Source: Mycteria americana (lineage: Eukaryota; Chordata; Aves; Ciconiiformes; Ciconiidae). Taken from it: a stretch of DNA of 64,000 bases. Below, in pieces: positions 14,601 to 26,757 of the stretch; position 1 is the stretch's first letter, and each line of letters begins with the position of its first letter. Both the position numbers and the translations under genes were made by a program. The notes under the pieces were generated by a model. That model was not told the DNA's origin and did not search any database. It was given only the letters and a program-made list of their open reading frames with translations. The stretch lies in the NCBI RefSeq assembly GCF_035582795.1, contig NW_027445644.1, positions 659,615 through 723,614 of the forward strand. The letters run 5' to 3'.

Positions 14601-15492
14601 GCAACAGCTTTGCTTCGTAATGCGGCAACACTCTGTATCTCTGTCTGGGTAGAGCCCGGCTGCCAAATTGGAAACGTCCAGATATTGCGCCCACAGGAAA
14701 GCTGCCAGCACTGGAAGCTCTAGCTGGTTTTCACTGTCCCTTGGAACTGCATTCGCTGCCACACAGACATTCGCGCTGTGCAAAATCTTTGCTTCGTAAT
14801 GGGGCCACACTCTGTATCTCTCTCTGGCAGAGCCCGGCTGCCAAATTGGAAATGTCCAGAGATTGCGCCCACAGGAAAGCTGCCAGCACTGACAGCTCTA
14901 GCTGGTTTTCACTGTCCCTTGGAACTGCATTCGCTGCCACACAGACATTCGCGCTCTGCTAAAGCTTTGCTTGGTCATGGGGCAACAGTCTGTATGACTC
15001 TCTTCCAATGCCCGGCAGTGAAATTGGAAACGTCCAGAGATTGCGCCCACAGGAAAGTTGCCAGCACTGAATGCTCTAGCTGGTTTTCACTGTCCCTTGG
15101 AACTGCATTCGCTGCCACACAGACATTCGCGCTCTGCTAAATCATTGCTTCGTAATGGGGCAACACTCTGTATCTCTCTCTGGCAGAGCCCGGCTGCCAA
15201 ATTGGAAACGTCCAGAGATTGCGCCCACACGAAAGCTGCCAGCATTGAAAGCTGTAGCTGGTTTTCACTGTCCCTTGGAACTACATTCGCTGCCACACAG
15301 ACATTCGCGCTCTGCTAAAGCTTTGCTTCGTAATGGGGCAACACTCTGTATCTCTCTCTGGCAGAGCCCGGCTTGTAAATTGGAAACGTCCAGCAATTGC
15401 GCCCAGAGGAAAGCTGCCAGCACTGAAAGCTCTAGCTGGATTTTACTGTCCCTTGGAACTGCATTCGCTGCCACACAGACATTCGCCCTCTG

Positions 15493-17097
15493 CTAAAGTT
15501 TTGCTTGGTAATGGGGCAACAGTCTGTATCTCTCTCTGGCAGAGCCCGGCTTGCAAATTGGAAACGTCCAGCGATTGCGCCCACAGGAAAGCTGCCAGCA
15601 CTGAAAGCTCTAGCTGGTTTTCACTGTCCCTTGGAACTGCATTCGCTGCCACACAGACTTTCGCGCTCTACAAAAGCTTTGCTTGGTAATGGGGCAACAG
15701 TCTGTATGACACTCTCCCAGTGCCCGGCAGTGAAATGGGAAACATCCAGAGATTGCGTCCACAGGAAAGCTGCCAGCACTGAAAGCTCTAGCTGGTTTTC
15801 ACTGTCCCTAGGAACTGCATTTGCTGCCACAAAGACATTTGCGCTCTGCAACAGCTTTGCTTCGTAATGCGGCAACACTCTGTATCTCTGTCTGGGTAGA
15901 GCCCGGCTGCCAAATTGGAAACGTCCAGAGATTGCGTCCACAGGAAAGCTGCCAGCACTGAAAGCTCTAGCTGGATTTTACTGTCCCTTGGAACTGCATT
16001 CGCTGCCACACAGACATTCGCCCTCTGCTAAAGTTTTGCTTGGTAATGGGGCAACAGTCTGTATCTCTCTCTGGCAGAGCCCGGCTTGCAAATTGGAAAC
16101 GTCCAGCGATTGCGCCCACAGGAAAGCTGCCAGCACTGAAAGCTCTAGCTGGTTTTCACTGTCCCTTGGAACTGCATTCGCTGCCACACAGACTTTCGCG
16201 CTCTACAAAAGCTTTGCTTGGTAATGGGGCAACAGTCTGTATGACACTCTCCCAGTGCCCGGCAGTGAAATGGGAAACATCCAGAGATTGCGCCCACAGG
16301 AAAGCTGCCAGCACTGAAAGCTCTAGCTGGTTTTCACTGTCCCTAGGAACTGCATTCGCTGCCACAAAGACATTCGCGCTCTGCAACAGCTTTGCTTCGT
16401 AATGCGGCAACACTCTGTATCTCTGTCTGGGTAGAGCCCGGCTGCCAAATTGGAAACGTCCAGAGATTGCGCCCACAGGAAAGCTGCCAGCACTGAAAGC
16501 TCTAGCTGGATTTTACTGTCCCTTGGAACTGCATTCGCTGCCACACAGACATTCGCCCTCTGCTAAAGTTTTGCTTGGTAATGGGGCAACAGTCTGTATC
16601 TCTCTCTGGCAGAGCCCGGCTGCCAAATTGGAAACGTCCAGCGATTGCGCCCACAGGAAAGCTGCCAGCACTGAAAGCTGTAGCTGGTTTTCACTGTCCC
16701 TTGCAACTGCATTCGCTGCCACACAGACATTCGCGCTCTACAAAAGCTTTGCTTGGTAATGGGGCAACAGTCTGTATGACACTCTCCCAGTGCCCGGCAG
16801 TGAAATGGGAAACATCCAGAGATTGCGCCCACAGGAAAGCTTCCAGCACTGAAAGCTCTAGCTCGTTTTCACTGTCCCTAGGAACTGCATTCGCTGCCAC
16901 AAAGACATTCGCGCTCTGCAACAGCTTTGCTTCGTAATGCGGCAACACTCTGTATCTCTGTCTGGGTAGAGCCCGGCTGCCAAATTGGAAACGTCCAGAG
17001 ATTGCGCCCTCAGGAAAGCTGCCAGCACTGAAAGCTCTAGCTGGTTTTCACTGTCCCTTGGAACTGCATTCGCTGCCACACAGACATTCGCGCTCTG
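15493..17097. repeat. Three tandem copies of a 535-bp higher-order repeat in the satellite
   Basis: Three consecutive 535-bp blocks start at 15,493, 16,028 and 16,563. Each has the same ordered monomers: one with CTAAAGTTTTGCTTGG; one with the TATGACACTCTCCCAGTGCCC segment; and a 179-bp one with GTCTGGGTAGAGCCC. The same order appears in partial form at 2,672-3,206 and 5,701-6,235. Blocks resemble each other far more than their constituent monomers do, which defines a higher-order repeat produced by unequal exchange or amplification. Confidence 0.85.
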
Positions 17098-18168
17098 CTA
17101 AAGCATTGCTTCGTAATGGGGCAACACTCTGTATCTCTCTCTGGCAGAGCCCGGCTGCCAAATTGGAAACGTCAAGAGATTGCGCCCACAGGAAAGCTGC
17201 CAGCACTGAAAGCTCTAGCTGGTTTTCACTGTCCCTTGGAACTGCATTCGCTGCCACAGAGACATTCGCCCTCTGCAACAGCTTTGCTTCGTAATGCGGC
17301 AACACTCTGTATCACTCTCTGGCAGAGCCCGGCTGCCAAATTGGAAACGTCCAGCGATAGCGGCCACACGAAAGCTGCCAGCATTGAAAGCTGTAGCTGG
17401 TTTTCACTGTCCCTTGGAACTACATTCGCTGCCACACAGACATTCGCGCTCTGCTAAAGCTTTTCTTCGTAATGGGGCAACACTCTGTATCTCTCTCTGC
17501 CAGAGCCCGGCTTGCAAATTGGAAACGTCCAACGATTGCACTCATAGGAAAGCTGCCAGCACTGAAAGCTCTAGCTGGTTTTTACTGTCCCTTAGAACTG
17601 CATTCGCTGCCATACAGACATTCGCGCTCTGCTAAAGCTTTGCTTGGTAATGGGGCAACACTCTTTATCTCTCTCTGGCAGAGCCCGGCTGCCAAATTGA
17701 AACGTTCAGAGATTTTGCCCACAGGAAAGCTGCCAGCACTCTAAGCTCTAGCTGGTTTTCACTGTCCCTTGGAACTGCATTCGCTGCCACACAGACATTC
17801 GCGCTCTGCTAAAGCGTTGCTTCGTAATGGGGCAACACTCTGTATCTCCCTCTGGCAGAGCCCGGCTGCCAAATTGGAAACGTCCAGAGATTGCGCACAC
17901 AGGAAAGCTGCCAGCACTGAAAGCTCTAGCTGGTTTTCACTGTCCCTTGGAACTGCATTCGCTGCCACACAGACATTCGCGCTCTGCAACAGCTTTGCTT
18001 CGTAATGCGGCAACACTCTTTATCTCTCTCTGGCAGAGCCTAGGCTGCCAAATTGGAAACGTCCAGCGATTGCGCCCACAGGAAAGCTGTCAGCACTGAA
18101 AGCTCTAGCTGGTTTTAACTGTCCCTTGGAAGTACATTCGCTGCCACACAGACATTCCCGCTCTACAA

Positions 18169-21100
18169 AAGCTTTGCTAGGTAATGGGGCAACACTCTGT
18201 ATGAGTCTCTCTCATTGCCCGGCAGTGAAATTGGAAACGTCCAGAGATTGCGCCCGTAGGACAGCTGCCAGCACTGAAACCTCTAACTGGTTTTCACTGT
18301 CCCTTGGAACTGCATTCGCTGCCACACAGACATTCGCGCTCTGCTAAAGCATTGCTTCGTAATGGGGCAACACTCTGTATCTCTCTCTGGCAGAGCCCGG
18401 CTGCCAAATTGGAAAGGTCCAGAGATTGCGCCCACACGAAAGCTGCCAGCATTGAAAGCCGTAGCTGGTTTTCACTGTCCCTTGGAACTACATTCGCTGC
18501 CACACAGACATTCGCGCTCTGGTAAAGCTTTGCTTCGTAATGGGGCAACACTCTGTATCTCTCTCTGCCAGAGCCCGGCTTGCAAATTGGAAACGTCCAG
18601 CAATTGCGCCCAGAGGAAAGCTGCCAGCACTGAAAGCTCTAGCTGGTTTTTACTGTCCCTTGGAACTGCATTCGCTGCCATACAGACATTCGCGCTCTTC
18701 TAAAGCATTGCTTGGTAATGGGGCAACACTCTGTATCTCTGTCTGCCAGAGCCCGGCTGCCAAATTGAAACGTCCAGAGATTGCGCCCACAGGAAAGCTG
18801 CCAGCACTGTAAGCTCTAGCTGGTTTTCACTGTCCCTTGGAACTGCATTCGCTGCCACACAGACATTCGTGCTCAGCAACAGCTTTGCTTCGTAATGGGG
18901 CAACAATCTGTATCTCTCTCTGGCAGAGCCCGGCTGCCAAATTGGAAACGTCCAGAGATTGCGCCCACAGGAAAGCTGCCAGCACTGAAAGCTCTAGCTG
19001 GTTTTCACTGTCCCTTGGAAATGCATTCGCTGCCCCACAGACATTCGCGCTCTGCTAAAGCATTGCTTGGCAATGGGGCAACACTCTCTATCTCTCTCTG
19101 GCAGAGCCCGGCTGCCAAATTGGAAACGTCCAGCGACTGCGCCCACAGGAAAGCTGCCAGCACTGTAAGCTCTAGCTGGTTTTCACTGTCCCTTGGAACT
19201 GCATTCGCTGCCACACAGACATTCGCTCTGTGCAAAATCTTTGCTTCGTAATGGGGCAACACTCTGTATCTCTCTCTGGCAGACCCCAGCTGCCAAATTG
19301 GAAACGTCCAGAGATTGCGCCCACAGGAAAACTGCCAGCGCTGTAACCTCTAGCTGGTTTTCACTGTCCCTTGGAACTGCATTCGCTGCCACACAGACAT
19401 TCGCGCTGTGCAAAATCTTTGCTTCGTAATGGGGCAACACTCTGTATCTCTCTCTGGCAGAGCCCGGCTGCCAAATTGGAAATGTCCAGAGATTGCGCCC
19501 ACAGGAAAGCTGCCAGCACTGAAAGCTGTAGCTGGTTTTCACTGTCCCTTGGAACTGCATTCGCTGCCACACAGACATTCGCGCTCTGCTAAAGCTTTGC
19601 TCGGTCATGGGGCAACAGTCCGTATGACTCTCTCCCAATGCCCGGCAGTGAAATTGGAAACGTCCAGAGATTGCGTCCACAGGAAAGCTGCCAGCACTGA
19701 AAGCTCTAGCTGGTTTTCACTGTCCCTTGGAACTGCATTCGCTGCCACAAAGACATTTGCGCTCTGCAACAGCTGTGCTTCGTAATGCGGCAACACTCTG
19801 TATCTCTCTCTGGCAGAGCCCGGCTGCCAAATTGGAAACGTCCAGCGATTGCGCCCACAGGAAAGCTGCCAGCACTGAAAGCTCTAGCTGGTTTTCACTG
19901 TCCCTTGGAACTGCATTCGCTGCCACACAGACATTCGCGCTGTGCAAAATCTTTGCTTCGTAATGGGGCAACACTCTGTATCTCTCTCTGGCAGAGCCCG
20001 GCTGCCAAACTGGAAACGTCCAGAGATTGCGCCCACAGGAAAGCTGCCAGCACTGAAATCTGTAGCTGGTTTTCACTGTCCCTTGGAACTGCATTCGCTG
20101 CCACACAGACATTCGCGCTCTGCTAAAGCTTTGCTTGGTCATGGGGCAACAGTCTGTATGACTCTCTTCCAATGCCCGGCAGTGAAATTGGAAACGTCCA
20201 GAGATTGCGCCCACAGGAAAGTTGCCAGCACTGAAAGCTCTAGCTGCTTTTCACTGTCCCTTGGAACTGCATTCGCTGCCACACCGACATTCGCGCTCTG
20301 CAACAGCTTTGCTTCGTAATGCGGCAACACTCTGTATCTCTCTCTGGCAGAGCCCGGCTGCCAAATTGGAAACGTCCAGAGATTGCGCCCACAGGAAAGC
20401 TGCCAGCACTGAAAGCTCTAGCTGCTTTTCACTGTCCCTTGGAACTGCATTCGCTGCCACACAGACATTCGTTCTCTGCTAAAGCTTTGCTAGGTAATGG
20501 GGCAACACTCTGTATGAGTCTCTCTCATTGCCCGGCAGTGAAATTGGAAACGTCCAGAGATTGCGCCCGTAGGACAGCTGCCAGCACTGAAACCTCTAAC
20601 TGGTTTTCACTGTCCCTTGGAACTGCATTCGCTGCCACACAGACATTCGCGCTCTGCTAAAGCATTGCTTCGTAATGGGGCAACACTCTGTATCTCTCTC
20701 TGGCAGAGCCCGGCTGCCAAATTGGAAACGTCCAGAGATTGCGCCCACACGACAGCTGCCAGCACTGTAAGCTCTAGCTGGTTTTCACTGTCCCTTGGAA
20801 CTACATTCGCTGCCACACAGACATTCGCGCTCTGCTAAAGCTTTGCTTCGTAATGGGGCAACACTCTGTATCTCTCTCTGGCAGAGCCCGGCTTGCAAAT
20901 TGGAAACGTCCAGCAATTGCGCCCAGAGGAAAGCTGCCAGCACTGAAAGCTCTAGCTGGTTTTTACTGTCCCTTGGAACTGCATTCGCTGCCATACAGAC
21001 ATTCGCGCTCTTCTAAAGCATTGCTTGGCAATGGGGCAACACTCTCTATCTCTCTCTGGCAGAGCCCGGCTGCCAAATTGGAAACGTCCAGCGACTGCGC

Positions 21101-21935
21101 CCACAGGAAAGCTGCCAGCACTGTAAGCTCTAGCTGGTTTTCACTGTCCCTTGGAACTGCATTCGCTGCCACACAGACATTCGCTCTGTGCAAAATCTTT
21201 GCTTCGTAATGGGGCAACACTCTGTATCTCTCTCTGGCAGACCCCAGCTGCCAAATTGGAAACGTCCAGCGATTGCGCCCACAGGAAAACTGCCAGCGCT
21301 GTAAGCTCTAGCTGGTTTTCACTGTCCCTTGGAACTGCATTCGCTGCCACACAGACATTCGCGCTGTGCAAAATCTTTGCTTGGTAATGGGGCAACACTC
21401 TGTATCTCTCTCTGGCAGAGCCCGGCTGCCAAATTGGAAACGTCCAGAGATTGCGCCCACAGGAAAGCTGCCAGCACTGAAAGCTGTAGCTGGTTTTCAC
21501 TGTCCCTTGGAACTGCATTCGCTGCCACACAGACATTCGCGCTCTGCTAAAGCTTTGCTTGGTCATGGGGCAACAGTCCGTATGACTCTCTCCCAATGCC
21601 CGGCAGTGAAATTGGAAACGTCCAGAGATTGCGCCCACAGGAAAGCTGCCAGCACTGAAAGCTCTAGCTGGTTTTCACTGTCCCTTGGAACTGCATTCGC
21701 TGCCACAAAGACATTTGCGCTCTGCAACAGCTGTGCTTCGTAATGCGGCAACACTCTGTATCTCTCTCTGGCAGAGCCCGGCTGCCAAATTGGAAACGTC
21801 CAGAGATTGCGCCCACAGGAAAGCTGCCAGCACTGAAAGCTCTAGCTGGTTTTCACTGTCCCTTGGAACTGCATTCGCTGCCACACAGACATTCGCGCTC
21901 TGCAACAGCTTTGCTTCGTAATGCGGCAACATTCT
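18169..21935. repeat. Duplicated multi-monomer block inside the satellite
   Basis: The stretch from 18,169 to about 18,700 recurs at 20,479 to about 21,010 (offset 2,313 bp, 13 monomers). The stretch from 19,055 to about 19,935 recurs at 21,013 to about 21,895 (offset 1,958 bp, 11 monomers). Shared private variants include TATGAGTCTCTCTCATTGCCC, GCTTGGCAATGG and GCTCTGTGCAAAATC. The later copy lacks two monomers present at about 18,700-19,054 in the earlier copy. This fits a duplication of more than 1.4 kb followed by loss or gain of two monomers. Confidence 0.75.
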
Positions 21936-24524
21936 TTATCTCTCTCTGGCAGAGCCTCGGCTGCCAAATTAGAAACGTCCAGCGATTGCGCCCACAGGAA
22001 AGCTGCCAGCACTGAAAGCTGTAGCTGGTTTTCACTGTCCCTTGGAACTACATTCGCTGCCACACAGACATTCGCGCTCTGCTAAAGCTTTGCTTCGTCA
22101 TGGGGCAACACTCTGTATCTCTCTCTGGCAGAGCCTGGCTTGCAAATTGGAAACGTCCAGCGATTGCGCCCAGAGAAAAGCTGCTAGCACTGAAAGCTCT
22201 AGCTGATTTTACTGTCCCTTAGAACTGCATTCGCTGCCATAGAGACATTCGCGCTCTGCTAAAGCTTTGCTTCGTAATGGGGCAACACTCTGTATCTCTC
22301 TCTGGCAGAGTCCGGATGCCAAATTGAAACGTCCACAGATTGCGCCCACAGGAAAGCTGCCAGCACTGTAAATTCTAGCTGATTTTCACTGTCCCTTGGA
22401 ACTGCATTCGCTGCCACACAGACATTCGCGCTCTGCAACAGCTTTGCTTCGTAATGCGGCAACATTCTTTATCTCTCTCTGGCAGAGCCTCGGCTGCCAA
22501 ATTGGAAACGTCCAGCGATTGCGCCCACAGGAAAGCTGCCAGCACTGAAAGCTGTAGCTGGTTTTTACTGTCCCTTGGAACTACATTCGCTGCCACACAG
22601 ACATTCGCGCTCTGCAACAGCTTTGCTTTGTAATGGGGCAACACTCTGTATCTCTCTCTGGCAGAGCCCGGGTTGCAAATTGGAAACGTCCAGCGATTGC
22701 GCCCAGAGAAAAGCTGCTAGCACTGAAAGCTCTAGCTGGTTTTTACTGTCCCTTAGAAATGCATTCGCTGCCATAGAGACATTCGCGCTCTGCTAAAGCT
22801 TTGCTTCGTAATGGGGCAACACTCTGTATCTCTCTCTGGCAGAGCCCGGATGCCAAATTGAAACGTCCACACATTGCGCCCACAGAAAAGCTGCCAGTAC
22901 TGTAAACTCTAGCTGATTTTCACTGTCCCTTGGAACTGCATTCGCTGCCACACAGACATTCGCGCTCTGCAAAATCTTTGCTTCGTAATGGGGCAAACCT
23001 CTGTATCTCTCTCTGGCAGAGCCTCGGCTGCCAAATTGGAAACGTTCAGAGATTGCACCCACAGGAAAGCTGCCAGCCCTGAAAGCTGTAGCTGGTTTTC
23101 ACTGTCCCTTGGAACTGCATTCGCTGCCACACAGACATTCGCGCTCTGCTAAAGCTTTGCTTCGTAATGGGGCAACCCTCTGTATCTCTCTCTGGCAGAG
23201 CCTCGGCTGCCAAATAGGAAACGTCCAGCGATTGCGCCCACAGGAAAGCTGCCAGCACTGAAAGCTGTAGCTGGTTTTTACTGTCCCTTGGAACTACATT
23301 CGCTGCCACACAGACATTCACGCTCTACTAAAGCTTTGCTTAGTCATGGGGCAACAGTCTGTATGACTCTCTCCCAATGCCCAGCAGTGAAATTGGAAAG
23401 GTCCAGAGATTGCGCCCACAGGAAAGCTGCCAGCACTGAAAGCTCTAGCTGGTTTTAACTGTCCCTTGGAACTACATTCGCTGCCACACAGACATTCCCG
23501 CTCTACAAAAGCTTTCCTAGGTAATGGGGCAACAATCTGTATGACTCTCTCCCAGTGCCCGGCAGTGAAATTGGAAACGTCCAGAGATTGCGCCCAGAGG
23601 AAATCTGCCAGCACTGAAAGCTCTAGCTGGTTTTCACTGTCCCTTGGAACTGCATTCGCTGCCATACAGACATTCGCGCTCTGCTAAAGCTTTGCTTCGT
23701 AATGGGGCAAAACTCTCTATCTGTCTCTGGTAGACCCCGGCTGCCAAATTGGAAACGTCCAGCGATAGCGGCCAGACGAAAGCTGCCAGCATTGAAAGGA
23801 CCAGAGGAGCCCTGCGCTGACTAGTGGTCATGCTCAATGCTGCAGAGGAAGGCAAAAAACCCCCGGGGACCAGTGCCAATCTGCCCCGGGGGAAAATTCC
23901 TTCCTGACCCCAGAGCTGGCGATCGGCTATTCCCTGAGCATGTGAGCAAGACCTGCCTCCTCGTCCCACAGGCTGGTCACGCCTCCCAGGAGATGCCCAA
24001 GCCCTATTCTCCCTCAACCTGCAGCCATCTCCGGGGCTTCCCAGAGTGGCCAAATGCCCCCGGCCCCATCGACCTTGGGGGCAAGAATCCCTCCCGCGCC
24101 TGGCAGGAGACCAGCGCGTGCTCCAAAGCACTGGGACCCCTGGGCAACATCTCTGCATCCCATTTCTTACGGCTGCTGCCACTGGCTCCGCAGGGCATGA
24201 GGACGGCGAGCTCTGCAGTGCTCCTCAAGAAGACACTCCCTTGCTCTTGCCACCACTTGCCAGCTGAAAAGGCCCCATAGCCTCGGGCACCGCCAGCTCT
24301 TGCTGGTTCTTCTCATCTCCAGCAGCCTCGTCCAGCCTCCGGTCTTCCTCCCTCAGCCCCCTCCAAGGCATTCTGCCAGCTCTTCAAGGACGTCCTCTCG
24401 GATGTCTGCGGGCTGCCCCCGGGCCAGCTCTGTGGCGACGGGAGGATGCCCCCTTTTATCCTGCCCCGGGGCATTGTGACTGCTGCGTTGCCGGGCGGTG
24501 GCACTGTGCCATGGGGGTGACCGC

Positions 24525-24577
24525 ACCCCCCCTCCCCGCCCCACCCCCCCCCCACCCCCCCCCCCCACCCCCCGCGC
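24525..24577 (+). repeat. C-rich low-complexity tract (also at about 29,385-29,435 and 34,245-34,295)
   Basis: Long C runs broken by single A, T or G occur in each 4.86-kb unit. Copy 1 differs slightly from copies 2 and 3 in the arrangement of the C runs. Glycine- or proline-rich open frames on both strands here are by-products of composition. Confidence 0.9.
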
Positions 24578-25783
24578 AGCCCCGCCCGCCGCCCCTCTGC
24601 CCAGCATCCTTTGGAGGAAGGCCTTTGGGGTGCTGGCCCCGAGGCAGTCCCTGTGCCCCGGGGGCCCGGGGGGCTGTCCCTTGTCCTTGCTGGCCACGCA
24701 CTGGGCACAGCTGCTGAGCGTCCCTGACGCGTCCTCTGCCACTCGGCTCCCAAGGACAAACCTAGTGCCGTTACTCTTCTCTCAGGCTGCGGCAGAAACC
24801 AACCCTGCAGCCCGAAGACCACCCCCGTTAGCCGTCCCCTCTCTGCGCCAGAGCTAACGGCCACGAGCTCACGCAGCGAGGAGGACCAGGGACTTGACCT
24901 GGCTGAACACAAACCCTTTTCCGGGGGGCGCAACGGGGGAAAGCCCGTTCAGCAGCCGCAGCCTGGGGGAAAGCCAAAGTGCAACCAGAGCCAGAGGTTG
25001 GGATGGACGGTGCCAAGAGACCACCATGGAAAGAACACAGGCTCTGAAAAACGGCGGAGCGGAGGTTACACTGGTGTGCTGGAAAGGCTGCTCATTTTCA
25101 GACCTAGAACCTTTGGCTCCGTGCCCAAAGCACAGGCAGGCAAACGACGACTCTTCCAAACTGTCAAAACAGCCCATTGCTGCTATCGCCCTCACATCCC
25201 CTTTTCCCACTGAAACCCAGCTGCGCAGTTGGCCGTGTTTAGACGGGATACAAAACTGCAGGCATTTAGGGAGGAGGAACGATCAGTTGCTGCTGATCAT
25301 GCCGCTGTGGGTAAGGAGTTGGCTGGCCAGGTGGCCATCCGACACTAAAAGGCAAGTGCCTCTCTTTAAGAGTCCCGACGCGCCTGGAAGACCGCTGCCA
25401 AGAAGGACGCAGGATTTTGCCTTTTATAGGCCCGCCTGAAACCACCCGAGAACGTCGGTGTGGTGAAATTCTTGATGACGTTATTCCCATACAAAGGAAC
25501 TTCATTGTTTGGGTTGTTTGACATTGATTAAAGCAACTACAACAAACACTCTTCTGGCACACACTTGGTAACTCGTTTGCAAAACAGGTGCGATTAGTGC
25601 AGAAAGCTGCCAGCGTCTGGCTATCCGTTCAAGAATCTCAACATTGTCATGCCAGCTCAGTGTGAAGAGACAACAGGCCCGCGCACGTGCCCAAACGTGG
25701 CTCTGGTGTGGCTCAGCGGGCTAGAGATTCCTGGCAAGGGAACGGGAGGCCAGAGACGAACCTCAACAGAACCTAACCCGTAC

Positions 25784-26410
25784 CTCAACAGAACATTAAA
25801 CTGTTCAAGTACTCGTGCAAATCACAGACAATCCAAAACGCCCTAGACAGATGCCTGGAGGTGTTGCTATTACCATCACGTGAATGAGACGGTAGGTCCT
25901 GCCAGACCTACAGCCTGCAAAACCTGAAGACGACCAGCACACAGGCGCATACGTATCGATCTTGTTCTGTCCTCGCCAAAACTGCTGGCTGAGCTGCCAT
26001 CAGCCTCAGTGACGGGCGGCAGGCAAGACTCTCTCATCTGGCTTAGCTCAGGTGCAGCTCCTAGGAAAAGAGCTCTTTCAGAAAAGTCAGGTCTGGTTAT
26101 GTTGGGAAAGTGTTTCAAGGAAATGTTTTTAATACTCTAGATTGGTAGAGTATGGCATGGTAATACTCTAAGCATGGTAATCTCCCTCCAAGTCCTAGCT
26201 CTGCCACCGATAACCTGCTTGCTCATCAAAACCGATTCAATGTTATGCCTTGGAAATCTCTACCTTGCTTTCTTGGCACCAAAAGGGTGGCACTTCTTTC
26301 CGAGTGCAAGATGAGTTACATAGGGTATACGGACAGCCCAGGGAAAACTGAGAAATGAGTCTGTGATCGCTTGCATCCACATTCCTTGGCATTCCAACAC
26401 TCCTATCCCA
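25784..26410. repeat. Macrosatellite segment with a diverged relative at 40,995-41,879 (also 30,644-31,270; part at 35,504-35,747)
   Basis: From CTCAACAGAACATTA at 25,784 to CACTCCTATCCCA ending at 26,410 the unit aligns collinearly with 40,995-41,879. Shared blocks include CTGTTCAAGTACTCGTG, GCTATTACCATCACGT, ATCGATCTTGTTCTGTCCT and the block around GATGAGTTACATAGGGTATAC. The relative at 41 kb is longer by insertions near 41,140 and 41,540-41,740. Either the unit captured local flanking DNA or both carry the same dispersed repeat. Confidence 0.8.
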
Positions 26411-26477
26411 CTCCTTTCCTTGCCAGCAGTCAAGAAAGACAGCCTGCGCAACATGTACGAGATGCTGACTTGGCCAG

Positions 26478-26757
26478 TGTCCTGCTTTCGGCTGGGACAG
26501 AGTTAATTTTCTTCCTAGTAGCTGGTACAGTGCTGTGTTTTGGATTTAGGATGAGAAGAAAGGTGGTAACACACTGTTGTTGGAGTTGTTGCTAAGTAGT
26601 GTATACACTAGTCAAGGACTTTTCAGCTTCCCGGGCTCTGCCAGGTGCACAAGCAGCTGGGAGGGGGCACAGCCAAGATAGTTGCCCCAAACTGGCCAAA
26701 GGGCTATTCCATACCATATGGAGTCACACTAAGGATATAAACTGTGGGGAGTTGGCG
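26478..26757 (+). mobile_element. Truncated avian-type LTR inside macrosatellite copy 1
   Basis: The sequence begins TGTCCTGCTTTCGGCTGGGA and matches the first ~280 bp of the LTRs at 63,017-63,630 (plus) and 56,677-57,237 (minus). It includes AGAGTTAATTTTCTTC, GTCAAGGACTTTTCAGCTTC and the TATAAACTG element. It stops just after GGGGAGTTGGC, where telomeric repeats begin, so the rest of the LTR is missing. Similar LTRs are common in neoavian genomes; I do not assign a family name. Confidence 0.85.

Larger units (their letters stand above)
1..23794. repeat. 178-bp satellite DNA array (about 134 monomers)
   Basis: Head-to-tail monomers of 178 bp (some 176-179) fill the whole interval without interruption. 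The phase marker CTTTGCTT-GTAATGG recurs at 7, 185, 363 and 541, and so on to 23,690. The array is open at the left edge of the window. Each monomer carries a conserved GGAACTGCATTCGCTGCC block, an AAACGTCCAGAGATTGCGCC block and about seven CpG sites. Classes differ mainly in the segment after GTAATGG. The unit length and lack of interspersed genes fit a centromeric or other heterochromatic satellite; that location is inference. I do not recognise the monomer as a named bird satellite. Many short open frames cross it because 178 is one more than a multiple of three and stops are scarce; they are not genes. Confidence 0.97.

Noticed and set aside
1-23794. More than a hundred open frames of 60-165 codons on both strands in the satellite.
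   Set aside because: They are the same monomer read in shifting frames; 178 is not a multiple of three, so each unit changes frame, and stops are rare in the monomer. No start context, domain or conserved frame supports a protein.
1-23794. CRISPR array.
   Set aside because: The repeats are contiguous 178-bp monomers without unique spacers, in vertebrate DNA.
23834-25439. Open frames of 113-206 codons in the macrosatellite, such as 24,894-25,439 (181 codons), present in all copies.
   Set aside because: Copies are almost identical, so repetition is not evidence of selection. The frames overlap others on the opposite strand and show no known domain.
25458-25475. 18S rRNA fragment, from GGTGAAATTCTTG.
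   Set aside because: Only about 13 bases agree and the flanks do not match rRNA; probably chance.
25709-25720. tRNA gene or tRNA-derived SINE, from TGGCTCAGCGGG resembling an A box.
   Set aside because: No B box (GGTTCGA-type) at the expected distance and no foldable cloverleaf.
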